Of a stretch of 37,992 bases of DNA, positions 15,533 to 24,159 are shown piece after piece. Both the position numbers and the translations under genes were made by a program. A model generated the notes under the pieces. That model made no database searches, had not been told where the DNA came from, and saw only the letters and a list, made by a program, of their open reading frames with translations. Position 1 is the stretch's first letter, and each line of letters starts with the position of its first letter. This DNA is from JAWWPG01 sp038232255 (GTDB taxonomy: Bacteria > Actinomycetota > Actinomycetes > Propionibacteriales > Nocardioidaceae), in contig JBBSIF010000007.1 of assembly GCA_038232255.1 (NCBI GenBank), positions 1-37,992 of the forward strand. Reading direction: 5' to 3'.

Positions 15533-16543
15533 CTAGCCTCCGATGGCGCTCATCGGGCGCAGCGGCTGCAGGAACGACTCGTCGTCGATGCCGTGCCCGG
15601 GGCGCTTCGTCTGCATCGCGGCGCGCCAGCGCTCCGCGACCTCGTCGTCGCCTGCGCCGCGCCGCAGAGCGCCGCGCAGGTCGGACTCCTCGCGGGCGAA
15701 CAGGCAGTTGCGCACCTGACCGTCTGCGGTCAGGCGGACCCGGTCGCAGTCCCCGCAGAACGGGCGGGTGACCGACGCGATGATCCCGACGGTGCCCGGC
15801 CCGCCGTTGACCTCGAAGAGCTCGGCCGGCGCGCTGCCACGGTCTCGGGGGTCAGACGTCAAGATGAAGTCCCGTTCGAGCTGCTCCTGGATCTCGTCGG
15901 CGGTCACCATCGCCGCCCGGCTCCAGCCGTGCTGCGCGTCCAACGGCATCTGCTCGATGAAGCGCAGCTCGTAGCCGCGATCCAGGCACCACCGCAGCAG
16001 CTCGGCGGCCTGGTCGTCGTTGCTTCCCCGCAGCAGCACGGCGTTGACCTTCACCGGCGTCAGCCCCGCCTCCGCGGCGGCGGCGAGGCCGCGTACGACG
16101 TCGGCGAACCGGTTGCGGCGGGTGATCTCGGCGAAGGTGTCGGGGCGCACGGTGTCCAGGCTGACGTTGACCCGGTCGAGGCCGGCGGCGGCCAATGCCG
16201 TCGCCGTCCGCTCCAGGCCGATCCCGTTGGTGGTCACCGACAGCACCGGTCGCGGCCGCAGTGCCGCCGTACGGGCGACGATGTCGACGAGACCGGGGCG
16301 GATGAGCGGCTCTCCACCGGTGAAGCGCACCTCGTCGACGCCGAGCCTCGTGACCGCGACGGCGATCAGCCGGACGACCTCGTCGTCGGTGAGCACGTCC
16401 TCGCGCGGCAGCCAGTCGAGACCCTCCGCCGGCATGCAGTACGAGCAGCGCAGGTTGCACCTGTCGGTGAGCGAGACCCGAAGATCTGTCGCTGTCCGAC
16501 CGTACCGGTCGACGAGCAGGCGCCCAGGCGACAAAGTGGTCAT
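15533..16543 (-). CDS. moaA: GTP 3',8-cyclase MoaA
   Basis: A radical SAM enzyme that converts GTP to 3',8-cH2GTP, the first step of molybdenum cofactor synthesis, with MoaC acting next. The 336 residues include the SAM cluster motif C29-x3-C33-x2-C36 (DRCNLRCSYC), FTGGEPLIRPG, and the second 4Fe-4S cluster motif FCGDCDRVRLTADG with the third Cys in RNCLF. The C-terminal Gly-Gly needed for activity is present (MSAIGG). No other Moco gene is in the window. The ATG at 16543 lies 6 nt after a -10 box. Confidence 0.96.
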   Translation of the reverse strand: MTTLSPGRLLVDRYGRTATDLRVSLTDRCNLRCSYCMPAEGLDWLPREDVLTDDEVVRLIAVAVTRLGVDEVRFTGGEPLIRPGLVDIVARTAALRPRPVLSVTTNGIGLERTATALAAAGLDRVNVSLDTVRPDTFAEITRRNRFADVVRGLAAAAEAGLTPVKVNAVLLRGSNDDQAAELLRWCLDRGYELRFIEQMPLDAQHGWSRAAMVTADEIQEQLERDFILTSDPRDRGSAPAELFEVNGGPGTVGIIASVTRPFCGDCDRVRLTADGQVRNCLFAREESDLRGALRRGAGDDEVAERWRAAMQTKRPGHGIDDESFLQPLRPMSAIGG

Positions 16544-16549
16544 CGCCCA

Positions 16550-16555
16550 AGCCTA
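16550..16555 (-). promoter_or_regulatory. -10 box TAGGCT, leaderless promoter of moaA
   Basis: On the minus strand TAGGCT is followed by exactly 6 nt and the moaA ATG (16543). There is no room for a Moco riboswitch: the divergent SURF1 gene starts only 66 nt away. Confidence 0.45.
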
Positions 16556-16594
16556 CGGTGCGGCTCCCTTCCCGCGGCCGCCGGAGGGCGGGCG

Positions 16595-16600
16595 TATGGT
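16595..16600 (+). promoter_or_regulatory. -10 box TATGGT before the SURF1 gene
   Basis: TATGGT is followed by 9 nt and the GTG at 16610. With the moaA -10 box, it makes a compact divergent promoter of 66 nt. Confidence 0.4.
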
Positions 16601-16609
16601 CGAGACGTT

Positions 16610-17455
16610 GTGGTGCGATTCCTTCTTACGCCCCGATGGCTGGGCCTGCTCCTCGTCGTGGTCCTCCTCGGCTTCACGTGTGTTCGCCTCAGCAGCTGGC
16701 AGTTCGACCGCTACCAGCAACGCAAGGACTCCAACGACCTGGTGCGTGCCAACCTGGCCGCCGCACCGGTCCCGTTGCGGGACCTGATGAGCCAGCCGAC
16801 GGAACCGTCGTCCGAGATCGAGTGGCGCACGGTCACGGCCAGCGGCTCCTACGACGCAGCCCACCAGTTGGCCGTCCTCTACCGGACGAGAGAAGGCAGC
16901 CCCGGCGTCGACGTCGTGACACCGTTCGTTCCCGACGAGGGACCCGCCGTCCTCGTGGACCGCGGCTGGGTTCCGGCACCCGCCAACGGCAACATCCCCC
17001 AGACGCTGCCGGCGCCCGCGAAGGGGCGGGTCACTCTCAGCGGGTGGGTCCGGGTCGACAGCGACGCCGGCGCGGACCAGGTGAACCCGTCGCAGGGCTC
17101 GGTGCGCGCCATCTCCGCCCAGGCTCTCTCGGCGTCGGTGCCGTACCCGCTGCTCGACGGGTTCCTGGAGCTGACCGACGAGAGCCCAGCCTCCCCGCAC
17201 CCGCCGTCGAAGGCCGGTGCACCGGACCTGAGCGGTGGCCCCAGCTTCTTCTACGGCTTCCAGTGGCTGTTCTTCGCGCTGCTGTTCTTCGGGTTCTACT
17301 GCTACTTCGCCTGGGCGGAGTACCACGAGCGGATCAAGGGCGGCAAGGACAGCGACCGAGCCCCGAGGCCGCGTGGCAGACCATGGCGACCGGGGGCCGA
17401 TGCCGAGGACGAGCTCGGCGCGGACACCGGGGCCTTGGTCACAAGCCGCGAGTGA
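16610..17455 (+). CDS. SURF1 family cytochrome oxidase biogenesis protein
   Basis: A 281-residue inner-membrane protein that helps insert or deliver heme A to cytochrome c oxidase. It has the family layout: N-terminal membrane helix opening with RFLLTPRWLG, an outside domain (GSYDAAHQLAVLYRTREG, VLVDRGWVPAP, LSGWVR) and a C-terminal helix (FFYGFQWLFFALLFFGFYCYF). GTG 16610 gives the family-type start VRFLLTPRW; GTG 16613 is an alternative. The open frame runs far upstream, antisense to moaA, but that part is not coding. The 3' end overlaps the convergent SDR gene by 17 bases. Confidence 0.9.
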   Translation: MVRFLLTPRWLGLLLVVVLLGFTCVRLSSWQFDRYQQRKDSNDLVRANLAAAPVPLRDLMSQPTEPSSEIEWRTVTASGSYDAAHQLAVLYRTREGSPGVDVVTPFVPDEGPAVLVDRGWVPAPANGNIPQTLPAPAKGRVTLSGWVRVDSDAGADQVNPSQGSVRAISAQALSASVPYPLLDGFLELTDESPASPHPPSKAGAPDLSGGPSFFYGFQWLFFALLFFGFYCYFAWAEYHERIKGGKDSDRAPRPRGRPWRPGADAEDELGADTGALVTSRE

Positions 17456-18197
17456 TCCCGCCGTCGATCGGGAGCATCACTCCGGTGACATAGCCGGCCA
17501 CCGGTGACAACAGGAACGTGGCCACCGCGCCGAACTCCTCGGGCCGGCCGTAGCGCCCGAGCGGGATCGTCGCCAGGTGTCCCCGCCGGGTCTGCGCCGG
17601 GTCGTCGGTCGCGGCGTCGAGCTCATGCACGCGGTCGGTCCCGATCCGGCCGGGCAGCAGGCCGAAGACGCGGATCCCCCGGGGACCGAGCTCGTCGGCC
17701 ATCGTCTTCGCCGCCATCGCAAGCGCCGGCCGAAGTGCGTTGGACATGCCCAGGTTGGCGATCGGCTGCTTCACCGACGTCGACAGGACGAACCCGATCG
17801 CGCCGCCCGGCTCGAGCCGTTCCGCCACCGCCGTGGCGAGGCGCAACCCTCCGAGGAAGATGCTGTCGAAGTAACGCCGCCACTCCTCGTCCGTTCTGCC
17901 GATCACCGGTCCCGCCGGCGGCCCTCCGACGCTGACGAGCGCGCCGTCCAGTCGTCCGAAGGCGTCGCGGGCCGCGGAGAGGAGCCGCCCGGGTGTGTCG
18001 GCGTCGGTGTTGTCGGCCGCCACGCCCACAGCCTGGGCGTCCCCGAGCCCGCGCACGGTGGTGTCGAGGGTGTCCGTCGACCGGCTGGAGACGACGACCT
18101 TCGCGCCCTCAGCGACGAGCGCCTGGGCAGTGGCCCGGCCGAGACCGCGACTGCCTCCACTGACGATGTAGACGCGATCCCGCAGGCCGAGGTCCAT
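17439..18197 (-). CDS. SDR-family oxidoreductase with altered catalytic residues
   Basis: A 252-residue short-chain dehydrogenase/reductase fold with a normal cofactor loop (SGGSRGLGRATAQAL) and the C-terminal LPIDGGITRGL. The catalytic YxxxK is absent: the aligned position reads SNALR, so Ser and Arg replace Tyr and Lys, and VSVGGPPAGP stands where the NAG motif is normally found. This matches the FabG-like SDR subgroup known to lack a perfect tetrad; whether it is a catalyst is open. It lies after the ABC exporter on the same strand, separated by a dyad repeat, and converges on SURF1. Confidence 0.87.
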   Translation of the reverse strand: MDLGLRDRVYIVSGGSRGLGRATAQALVAEGAKVVVSSRSTDTLDTTVRGLGDAQAVGVAADNTDADTPGRLLSAARDAFGRLDGALVSVGGPPAGPVIGRTDEEWRRYFDSIFLGGLRLATAVAERLEPGGAIGFVLSTSVKQPIANLGMSNALRPALAMAAKTMADELGPRGIRVFGLLPGRIGTDRVHELDAATDDPAQTRRGHLATIPLGRYGRPEEFGAVATFLLSPVAGYVTGVMLPIDGGITRGL

Positions 18198-18233
18198 CCC
18201 GCCATTGTGCCCGGTGCTCCCACCCCCAATGAA

Positions 18234-18293
18234 TAGTTCGGAACGGGGCGCACCTATCGCCAGCCGCGCCGCCGCGTGTCCTGTTCCGAACTA
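18234..18293. repeat. Inverted repeat of two palindromic GTTCSGAAC boxes
   Basis: TAGTTCGGAAC (18234-18244) and GTTCCGAACTA (18283-18293) are exact reverse complements. On the plus strand pairing extends inward to 18251/18276 with three G-T wobbles. Each arm is also nearly self-palindromic (GTTC-S-GAAC). The repeat fills the gap between the ABC exporter stop (18315) and the SDR start (18197). It could be a terminator-like structure or a two-site operator; see findings. Confidence 0.6.
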
Positions 18294-18314
18294 CCCGGTG
18301 GGGGAGGGCGCAGG

Positions 18315-20210
18315 CTAGCTGGGCGCCGCCGCGGACGGCGCCGACTCCTCGCTGAACTGCGTGCGGTGCAGGTCGGCGTACAGGCCACCGACCGTCAGCA
18401 GCGACGCGTGGGTGCCACGCTCGACGATCCTGCCGTCGGCGACCACGAGGATCAGGTCCGCGTCCCGAACGGTGGAGAGCCGGTGGGCGATGACCAGAGA
18501 GGTGCGCCCGGACAGGGCGACGTCGAGAGCGCGTTGTACGGCGACCTCGGACTCGCTGTCCAGGTGGGCTGTCGCCTCGTCGAGGATGACCACCTGAGGT
18601 GCCTTGAGGAGCAGCCGCGCGATGGCCAGGCGCTGGCGCTCGCCGCCGCTCAGCCGGTAGCCGCGCTCCCCCACCACGGTGTCCAGGCGGTCGGGCAGGG
18701 CGTCCACGAGGCTCCAGATCTGGGCCGCCCGGAGAACCGCCTCCAGCTCGTCGTCGCGAGCCCCGGGCCGGGCATAGTGGAGGTTCGCCCGGATGGTGTC
18801 GTGGAACATGTGCGCGTCCTGCGTCACGTACCCGACCATGGCGTGCAGCGAGTCGAGCGTGGCGCCGCGGACGTCGACGCCGCCCACCCGGACAGCGCCG
18901 GCGCTCACGTCGTACAGCCGGGAGACGAGGTGCGTCAGCGTGGTCTTGCCGGCGCCGGACGGCCCGACGAGCGCCACCATCTGACCCGGCTCGACGCTGA
19001 ACGTCACTCCCCGGATCACCTCCTGGCTCTGCGAAGAGTCGATCGCCATCAGCGCCTCCAGGCTGGCGAGTGACACCTCGTCGGCGGAGGGGTAGCGAAA
19101 GCGCACGTTCTCGAAGTCCACCCGCGCCTCCCGTCCCGTCAGGTCGACGGCATCGGGGCGCTCCGTGATCATCGGCTGCAGGTCCAGGACCTCGAAGACG
19201 CGCTCGAAGGAGACCAGGGCGGTCATGACGTCGACCCGCACGTTCGACAGCGACGTCAGCGGACCGTAGAGCCTGCCCATCAGCGCGGCGAGTGCCAGCA
19301 GGGTCCCGATGGACAGCGTGCCGTCCAGCACGAGGTGTCCACCGACCCCGTAGACGACAGCGGTGGCGAGGGATGCGACGAGGGTGAGCGCACTGAAGAA
19401 GATCCGCCCCGTCATCGCGATCTCCACCCCGAGGTCGCGCACCATGGCCGAGCGCCCGGCGTACTCCGCGTCCTCCTCGTCGCGCCTGCCGAACAGCGTC
19501 ACGAGCATCGCCCCGCCGACCTGGAACCGCTCTGTGGCCATTGACGCCATCGTCGCGTTGGTCTGCATCTGCGCGCGGGTGAGGCTCGACAACCGACGCC
19601 CCGCCCACTTGGCGGGGAAGATGAACACCGGCAGGATGACGAGGGCCAGCAGGGTGATCTGCCAGGACAGGTAGAGCATGGTCGCCCCGACGAGCAGCAG
19701 GCTGATGACGTTGCTGACCACGTTCGACAGCGTCGAGGTGAAGGCGCTCTGCGCGCCGATCACATCACTGTTGAGCCGCGAGACCAGCGCCCCCGTGTGG
19801 GTCCGCGCGAAGAAGGCGATGGGCATGCGCTGCACATGGCTGAACACCGTCGTACGCAGGTCGTAGATGAGTCCCTCGCCGATCCGCGCGGAGTACCAGC
19901 GCTGCGCCAGGCTCAGCGCCGCCTCGCCGAAGGCGACCAGCGCGATCACCGACGCGAGGATCGTGACGAGGCGGCCGTTTCCCTTCGAGACCCCCTCGTC
20001 GACGATGTCGCGGAACAGCAGCGGGGTCGCCACCACCAGCAGCGCGTCGGCAACCACGAGGACCAGGAACCAGCCCAACGCCCGGCGGTGGGGTTTCGCG
20101 AACCCCACGACGCGGCGGACGGTGCCGGGCGTCAGTCCCTGGCGTCCGGCGAGCGGATCTCCTCGCGAGTAGGAGTGCATGACCCGGTACGGCGACATTG
20201 GGCTGCTCAT
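18315..20210 (-). CDS. ABC exporter, fused permease and ATPase
   Basis: A 631-residue half-transporter, expected to dimerise. Six membrane helices (about 50-330, with the cytoplasmic loop YDLRTTVFSHVQRMPIAFFARTHTG in outline) are followed by a nucleotide-binding domain: Walker A GPSGAGKTT, Q-loop YVTQDAHMF, signature LSGGERQR, Walker B VVILDEATAHLDS and H-loop VIAHRLSTV. A short insert (SADEVSLASLEALMAIDSSQ) precedes the domain's second strand. It is of the multidrug or lipid exporter type; the substrate is unknown. The ATG at 20210 lies 8 nt after a TAGCGT box. Confidence 0.93.
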   Translation of the reverse strand: MSSPMSPYRVMHSYSRGDPLAGRQGLTPGTVRRVVGFAKPHRRALGWFLVLVVADALLVVATPLLFRDIVDEGVSKGNGRLVTILASVIALVAFGEAALSLAQRWYSARIGEGLIYDLRTTVFSHVQRMPIAFFARTHTGALVSRLNSDVIGAQSAFTSTLSNVVSNVISLLLVGATMLYLSWQITLLALVILPVFIFPAKWAGRRLSSLTRAQMQTNATMASMATERFQVGGAMLVTLFGRRDEEDAEYAGRSAMVRDLGVEIAMTGRIFFSALTLVASLATAVVYGVGGHLVLDGTLSIGTLLALAALMGRLYGPLTSLSNVRVDVMTALVSFERVFEVLDLQPMITERPDAVDLTGREARVDFENVRFRYPSADEVSLASLEALMAIDSSQSQEVIRGVTFSVEPGQMVALVGPSGAGKTTLTHLVSRLYDVSAGAVRVGGVDVRGATLDSLHAMVGYVTQDAHMFHDTIRANLHYARPGARDDELEAVLRAAQIWSLVDALPDRLDTVVGERGYRLSGGERQRLAIARLLLKAPQVVILDEATAHLDSESEVAVQRALDVALSGRTSLVIAHRLSTVRDADLILVVADGRIVERGTHASLLTVGGLYADLHRTQFSEESAPSAAAPS

Positions 20211-20218
20211 CGCTGTCG

Positions 20219-20224
20219 ACGCTA
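20219..20224 (-). promoter_or_regulatory. -10 box TAGCGT, leaderless promoter of the ABC exporter
   Basis: On the minus strand TAGCGT is followed by 8 nt and the ATG at 20210; no ribosome binding site is visible. Confidence 0.4.
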
Positions 20225-20275
20225 CGCCAACGTGCCTGCAGGGCCGTCCGCGCAGCCGGACCGCCCGAGCGGCGC

Positions 20276-20295
20276 TACCATCTGCAGCGGGGGGG
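20276..20295 (+). promoter_or_regulatory. -10 box TACCAT and G-rich ribosome binding site of the LCP gene
   Basis: TACCAT (20276-20281) is followed by a GGGGGG run ending at 20295 and the ATG at 20300. The G-run is the only Shine-Dalgarno candidate and decides the start at 20300 over the upstream in-frame start at 20198. Confidence 0.35.
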
Positions 20296-20299
20296 AACC

Positions 20300-21373
20300 A
20301 TGGACGCTCAACCGAGGGACGCGGACAAGCGCGGCTTCCTGCGGCGCCACCTTGCCCTGACGTCGTTGTGCGCGATCCTGCTGCTCTTGGTCGGCACGGC
20401 AGGAAGCTTCCTGTGGTATCTCAACCACGAGCTCGCAAACATCCGGCACTTCGACGCCGGCATCACCGAGATCCCCGGCCCCGGCGGCTCCGCGTCCGAC
20501 GCCGGCCGGCCACTGAACATCCTGATCCTCGGCTCGCACGACACGAGTGACCAGGAGAGCGTCGCCGACGACCTCGCTGACGGCTCGTGGACTCCCGGGG
20601 TTCACAACTGCGACACGATCATCGTGGTGCATCTGCCGCCGAACCGGCAGTCGGCCCAGGTCGTGTCGATCCCCCGCGACAGCTGGGTGAAGGTGCCGGA
20701 CTACCCGGGCGACGTCGGGGGGTACGCGAAGATCAACGCGTCGTTCTCGTGGGGCGGCCCGGCGCTCACGGTCCGCACGGTGCAGGCCTTCACGGGGCTG
20801 CACCTCGACCACGTCGCGATGATCGACTGGAACGGCTTCCAGGGCCTCACCGACGTCCTGGGCGGGGTGCGCGTGTACGTCCCCCAGACGTTCACCGACG
20901 ACGTCCAGGGGGTGACGTGGGTCAAGGGCTGGCAGACTCTCAGCGGCTCCCGCGCCCTGCAGTACGTCCGCACCCGTCACGGCCTGGCGGGCGGCGACTT
21001 CGGCCGCATCGAGCGGCAGCAGAACTTCCTGCGCGCCGTGCTGAGCAGTGTGGCGTCGTCCGGGACGTTCACCAACCCTCTCCGGCTGGCCCGGGTCATC
21101 GGCACCTTCGCTGACTTCATCCAGGTCGACAACACCTGGAGCACCGGTGACCTGCGCACGCTCGGTCTGGCGATGCGCAACCTCAGCAGCGCGAACGTCT
21201 CCTTCACGACGGCTCCATTTGCCCGGTACGACGACATCGCCGGCCAGTCGGTGGTGCGGCTGGACCGCGCCAAGTCGGCCACCCTGTTCCGTGAACTCGA
21301 CCGCGGCGACATCACGCCGTACCTGCGGGCCAACCCGGGAAGCGCGCTGCCCGGGGACACGGCCGTGCGCTAA
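20300..21373 (+). CDS. LytR-CpsA-Psr (LCP) family cell-wall ligase
   Basis: A 357-residue membrane-anchored enzyme. LCP proteins attach polymers such as teichoic acid or arabinogalactan to peptidoglycan outside the cell. A basic N-terminus and one membrane helix (about 20-42, LALTSLCAILLLLVGTAG) are followed by the LCP domain (about 70-290), with the conserved DTIIVVHL, VSIPRDSWV, YAKINASFSWGGP and YVRTRH...GRIERQQNF (Arg residues that bind the lipid pyrophosphate). The C-terminal region lacks the LytR_C domain. It is divergent from the ABC exporter, with 89 nt between starts. Confidence 0.92.
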   Translation: MDAQPRDADKRGFLRRHLALTSLCAILLLLVGTAGSFLWYLNHELANIRHFDAGITEIPGPGGSASDAGRPLNILILGSHDTSDQESVADDLADGSWTPGVHNCDTIIVVHLPPNRQSAQVVSIPRDSWVKVPDYPGDVGGYAKINASFSWGGPALTVRTVQAFTGLHLDHVAMIDWNGFQGLTDVLGGVRVYVPQTFTDDVQGVTWVKGWQTLSGSRALQYVRTRHGLAGGDFGRIERQQNFLRAVLSSVASSGTFTNPLRLARVIGTFADFIQVDNTWSTGDLRTLGLAMRNLSSANVSFTTAPFARYDDIAGQSVVRLDRAKSATLFRELDRGDITPYLRANPGSALPGDTAVR

Positions 21374-21379
21374 TGTCGG

Positions 21380-22978
21380 TCAGGCGAGCGCGACCAGCTC
21401 GCCGTACTCCTCGTTCCAGAGGTCCTCGACGCCGTCGGGGAGGATGAGCACCCGGTCCGGCTGCAGCGCGGTGACGGCGCCCTCGTCGTGTGTCACCAGC
21501 ACGATGGCACCGGCATAGCTGCGGATCGCGCTGAGCACCTCGAGGCGGCTCGCCGGGTCGAGGTTGTTCGTCGGCTCGTCGAGGAGCAGCACGTTCGCCG
21601 CCGAGACCACCAGGGTCGCGAGTGCCAGCCGGGTCTTCTCGCCACCGGACAGCACGCGGGCCGGCTTCGTCGCGTCGTCGCCGGAGAACAGGAAGGAACC
21701 GAGGACGCTGCGGACCTGGGTCTCGGTGAGGTCCGGCGCGGCGGACTGCAGGTTCTCCAGCACGGTGCGGGTGAGGTCGAGCGTCTCGTGCTCCTGGGCG
21801 TAGTAGCCGAGCTTCAGCCCGTGACCGGGCTCGGTCCGCCCGGTGTCGGGGCGGTCGAGGCCCGCCAGGATGCGCAGCAGCGTGGTCTTCCCGGCTCCGT
21901 TGAGCCCGAGGATGACGACCCGGCTGCCCTTGTCCACGGCCAGGTCAACGTCGGTGAACACCTCCAGGGAGCCGTAGGACTTCGACAGTTCGTGCGCCAT
22001 GAGCGGCGTCTTGCCGCATGGCGCCGGTGTCGGGAAGGCGAGGCGGGCGACCTTGTCCTGCCGTCGCTCGGCCTCCAGCCCTTCGAGCAGCCGCTCGGCG
22101 CGCTTGGCCATGTTCTGCGCCGCGGTCGCCTTCGTCGCCTTGGCGCGCATCTTGTCGGCCTGGGCGAAGAGCGTGCTGGCCTTCTTCTCCGCGTTGGCCC
22201 GCTCGCGCTTGCGTCGCCGCTCGTCGGTCTCGCGCTGCTTGAGGTACGTCGACCAGCCGACGTTGTAGACGTCGATCTCGGCTCGGTTCGCGTCCAGGTG
22301 GAAGACGCGGTTGACCGTCTCCTCGAGGAGCGCGGCGTCGTGGCTGATCACCACGAGACCACCCCGGTGCGCCTTGAGGAAACCTCGCAGCCATCCGATG
22401 GAGTCGGCGTCGAGATGGTTCGTCGGCTCGTCGAGGAGCAGTGTCTGCGCTCCGGAGAACAGGATGCGGGCGAGCTCCACACGTCGGCGCTGGCCGCCCG
22501 ACAGGGTGCGCAGCGGCTGGTCGAGGACCCGGTTCGGCAGGCCGAGGCTGGCGCTGATCTGCGCGGCCTCGGCCTCGGCAGCGAAGCCACCCGCCGAGTG
22601 CAGCTCGGCGTCGGCCGTCGTGTAGCGGCGCATCGCCTTGTCCCGGACGTCCTCGTCGTCGCTGCCCATCTGGTGCTCCGCCGTGCGCAGCCGGCGCAGC
22701 ACGTCGTCGATCCCGCGGGCCGCCAGGATGCGGTTGCGGGCCAGCACCTCCAGGTCGCCGGTGCGGGGGTCCTGAGGCAGGTACCCGACGCTGCCGGCGG
22801 TCGTGACCGAGCCACCGGTGGGTTGGGCCTCACCGGCGAGGATGCGGGTCAGGGTTGTCTTGCCCGCACCGTTGCGCCCCACGAGACCGATCTTGTCGCC
22901 GGGAGCGATCCGCAAGCTCGTGTCGTCGATGAGGCTGCGAGCGCCCACCCTGACCTGCAGGTGAGAGGCGGTGATCAT
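21380..22978 (-). CDS. ABC-F family ATPase (ribosome-associated type)
   Basis: A 532-residue soluble protein with two ATP-binding domains and no membrane segments. Domain 1: Walker A GRNGAGKTT, signature LSGGQRRR, Walker B TLLLDEPTNHLD. A charged linker (ERANAEKKASTLFAQADKMR region) then precedes domain 2: GLNGAGKTT, LSGGEKTR, VLLLDEPTNNLD. ABC-F proteins bind the ribosomal E-site region to rescue stalled or antibiotic-bound ribosomes, or to tune translation. ATG 22978 gives the canonical MITASHLQVRVG start; an in-frame TTG at 23035 would add 19 atypical residues. It converges on the LCP gene with 6 nt between stops. Confidence 0.92.
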   Translation of the reverse strand: MITASHLQVRVGARSLIDDTSLRIAPGDKIGLVGRNGAGKTTLTRILAGEAQPTGGSVTTAGSVGYLPQDPRTGDLEVLARNRILAARGIDDVLRRLRTAEHQMGSDDEDVRDKAMRRYTTADAELHSAGGFAAEAEAAQISASLGLPNRVLDQPLRTLSGGQRRRVELARILFSGAQTLLLDEPTNHLDADSIGWLRGFLKAHRGGLVVISHDAALLEETVNRVFHLDANRAEIDVYNVGWSTYLKQRETDERRRKRERANAEKKASTLFAQADKMRAKATKATAAQNMAKRAERLLEGLEAERRQDKVARLAFPTPAPCGKTPLMAHELSKSYGSLEVFTDVDLAVDKGSRVVILGLNGAGKTTLLRILAGLDRPDTGRTEPGHGLKLGYYAQEHETLDLTRTVLENLQSAAPDLTETQVRSVLGSFLFSGDDATKPARVLSGGEKTRLALATLVVSAANVLLLDEPTNNLDPASRLEVLSAIRSYAGAIVLVTHDEGAVTALQPDRVLILPDGVEDLWNEEYGELVALA

Positions 22979-23136
22979 GGGAGGAGAGGCGCTTTCCGGG
23001 GCGTGGCGTCGCCCGGCGGAGGGCGGTACCGGCAAGCGCGGGGCCTGCCGACGAGGACGCCCACTAGGCTACATCCGCGCTCGACGGGACATGACATCGT
23101 TCAGCCGCGACGGGTCCGTCGCAGCGAGGGGAAGGC

Positions 23137-24129
23137 ATGAAGTTCAACCGGAAGGCCAAGATCGACACGGGTCAGATCGTCGACCGCCGAGGGCAGAGCC
23201 GCCAGAGCGGCGGGTCCCCCTTCCGGATGCCGATGGGCTTTCCCCGCGGGCGCGGCGGGATGTTCCCGCGCGGCGGCATGTACCGGCGCCGTCGGCCGAT
23301 GGGCCGCCGCGGCGGCATGGGCTGCGGCGGGCTCGCCCTGATGGTGGTGGTGGCGGTGGTCGGCTTCTTCCTGTTGCGGACGGTCGTCGGCGGTGGCGGC
23401 TCCTCCGCGAGCCCGGACGCCACCTCACCCGCTGACCTGTCCCAGTGCTCCGCCGGCTCCGGTGAGCCTCCGCTGGAGTGCCGGATCGGCTACGACGTCA
23501 CCTCGATCCAGGACTTCTGGGCGCAGGCTCTCCCCCGGCAGGCGGATGTCGCCTACCAGAAGGCGAAGATCGTCTGGTTCACGTCCTCGACGACCAGCGG
23601 CTGCGGGCAGGCGAGCTCCGGCATGGGCCCGTTCTACTGCCCGGCCGACAAGCTCGTCTATCTCGACCCGTCCTTCTTCTCCGACATGCTGCAGGGCCAG
23701 CTGGGGGCGAGCGGTGGCGACCTGGCCGAGGCTTACGTCGTGGCACACGAGTACGGCCATCACGTGCAGGACCTGCTCGGCACGATGGCGAAGGCCCAGA
23801 GCTCGGCGACCGGCCCGACGAGTGCGTCCGTGCGGCTCGAGCTGCAGGCCGACTGCTACGCCGGTATCTGGGTGCACTTCGCCTCCACGGTGAAGGATGA
23901 CAGTGGCCAGACGCTGATCTCCGGCATCACCCAGGCGGACCTCGCGGACGCCGTGAACGCGGCCCAGGCCGTGGGGGACGACCGCATCCAGCAGCGGTCC
24001 CAGGGCAGTGTCGACGAGGAGCAGTGGACGCACGGCTCGTCGGCGGAACGGGTCCGCTGGTTCACCAGGGGCTACCGGACCGGTCAGCTGGCCTCCTGCG
24101 ACACGTTCGCCGCCGCCAGCGCCCTCTGA
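23137..24129 (+). CDS. Neutral zinc metallopeptidase (YpfJ-like)
   Basis: A 330-residue membrane-bound zinc peptidase. A basic, Gly/Arg/Met-rich N-terminus (1-62) is followed by one membrane helix (about 64-82) and the catalytic domain outside, with HEYGH at 204-208 (two Zn ligands and the catalytic Glu) and ELQADCYAGIW supplying the third ligand. Natural substrates are unknown. GAGGGGAAGG before the ATG is a strong ribosome binding site. A -10-like TAGGCT at 23065-23070 would give a leader of about 60 nt. It is convergent with the acVLRF1 gene. Confidence 0.92.
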   Translation: MKFNRKAKIDTGQIVDRRGQSRQSGGSPFRMPMGFPRGRGGMFPRGGMYRRRRPMGRRGGMGCGGLALMVVVAVVGFFLLRTVVGGGGSSASPDATSPADLSQCSAGSGEPPLECRIGYDVTSIQDFWAQALPRQADVAYQKAKIVWFTSSTTSGCGQASSGMGPFYCPADKLVYLDPSFFSDMLQGQLGASGGDLAEAYVVAHEYGHHVQDLLGTMAKAQSSATGPTSASVRLELQADCYAGIWVHFASTVKDDSGQTLISGITQADLADAVNAAQAVGDDRIQQRSQGSVDEEQWTHGSSAERVRWFTRGYRTGQLASCDTFAAASAL

Positions 24130-24159
24130 CACCGGCCGTTCCCCACGCACGGAGCGGTC

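Noticed and set aside
15176..16609. Very long plus-strand open frame ahead of SURF1
   Set aside because: It is antisense to moaA and the hairpin region, Arg/Ala-rich without family likeness; only the part from 16610 is SURF1.
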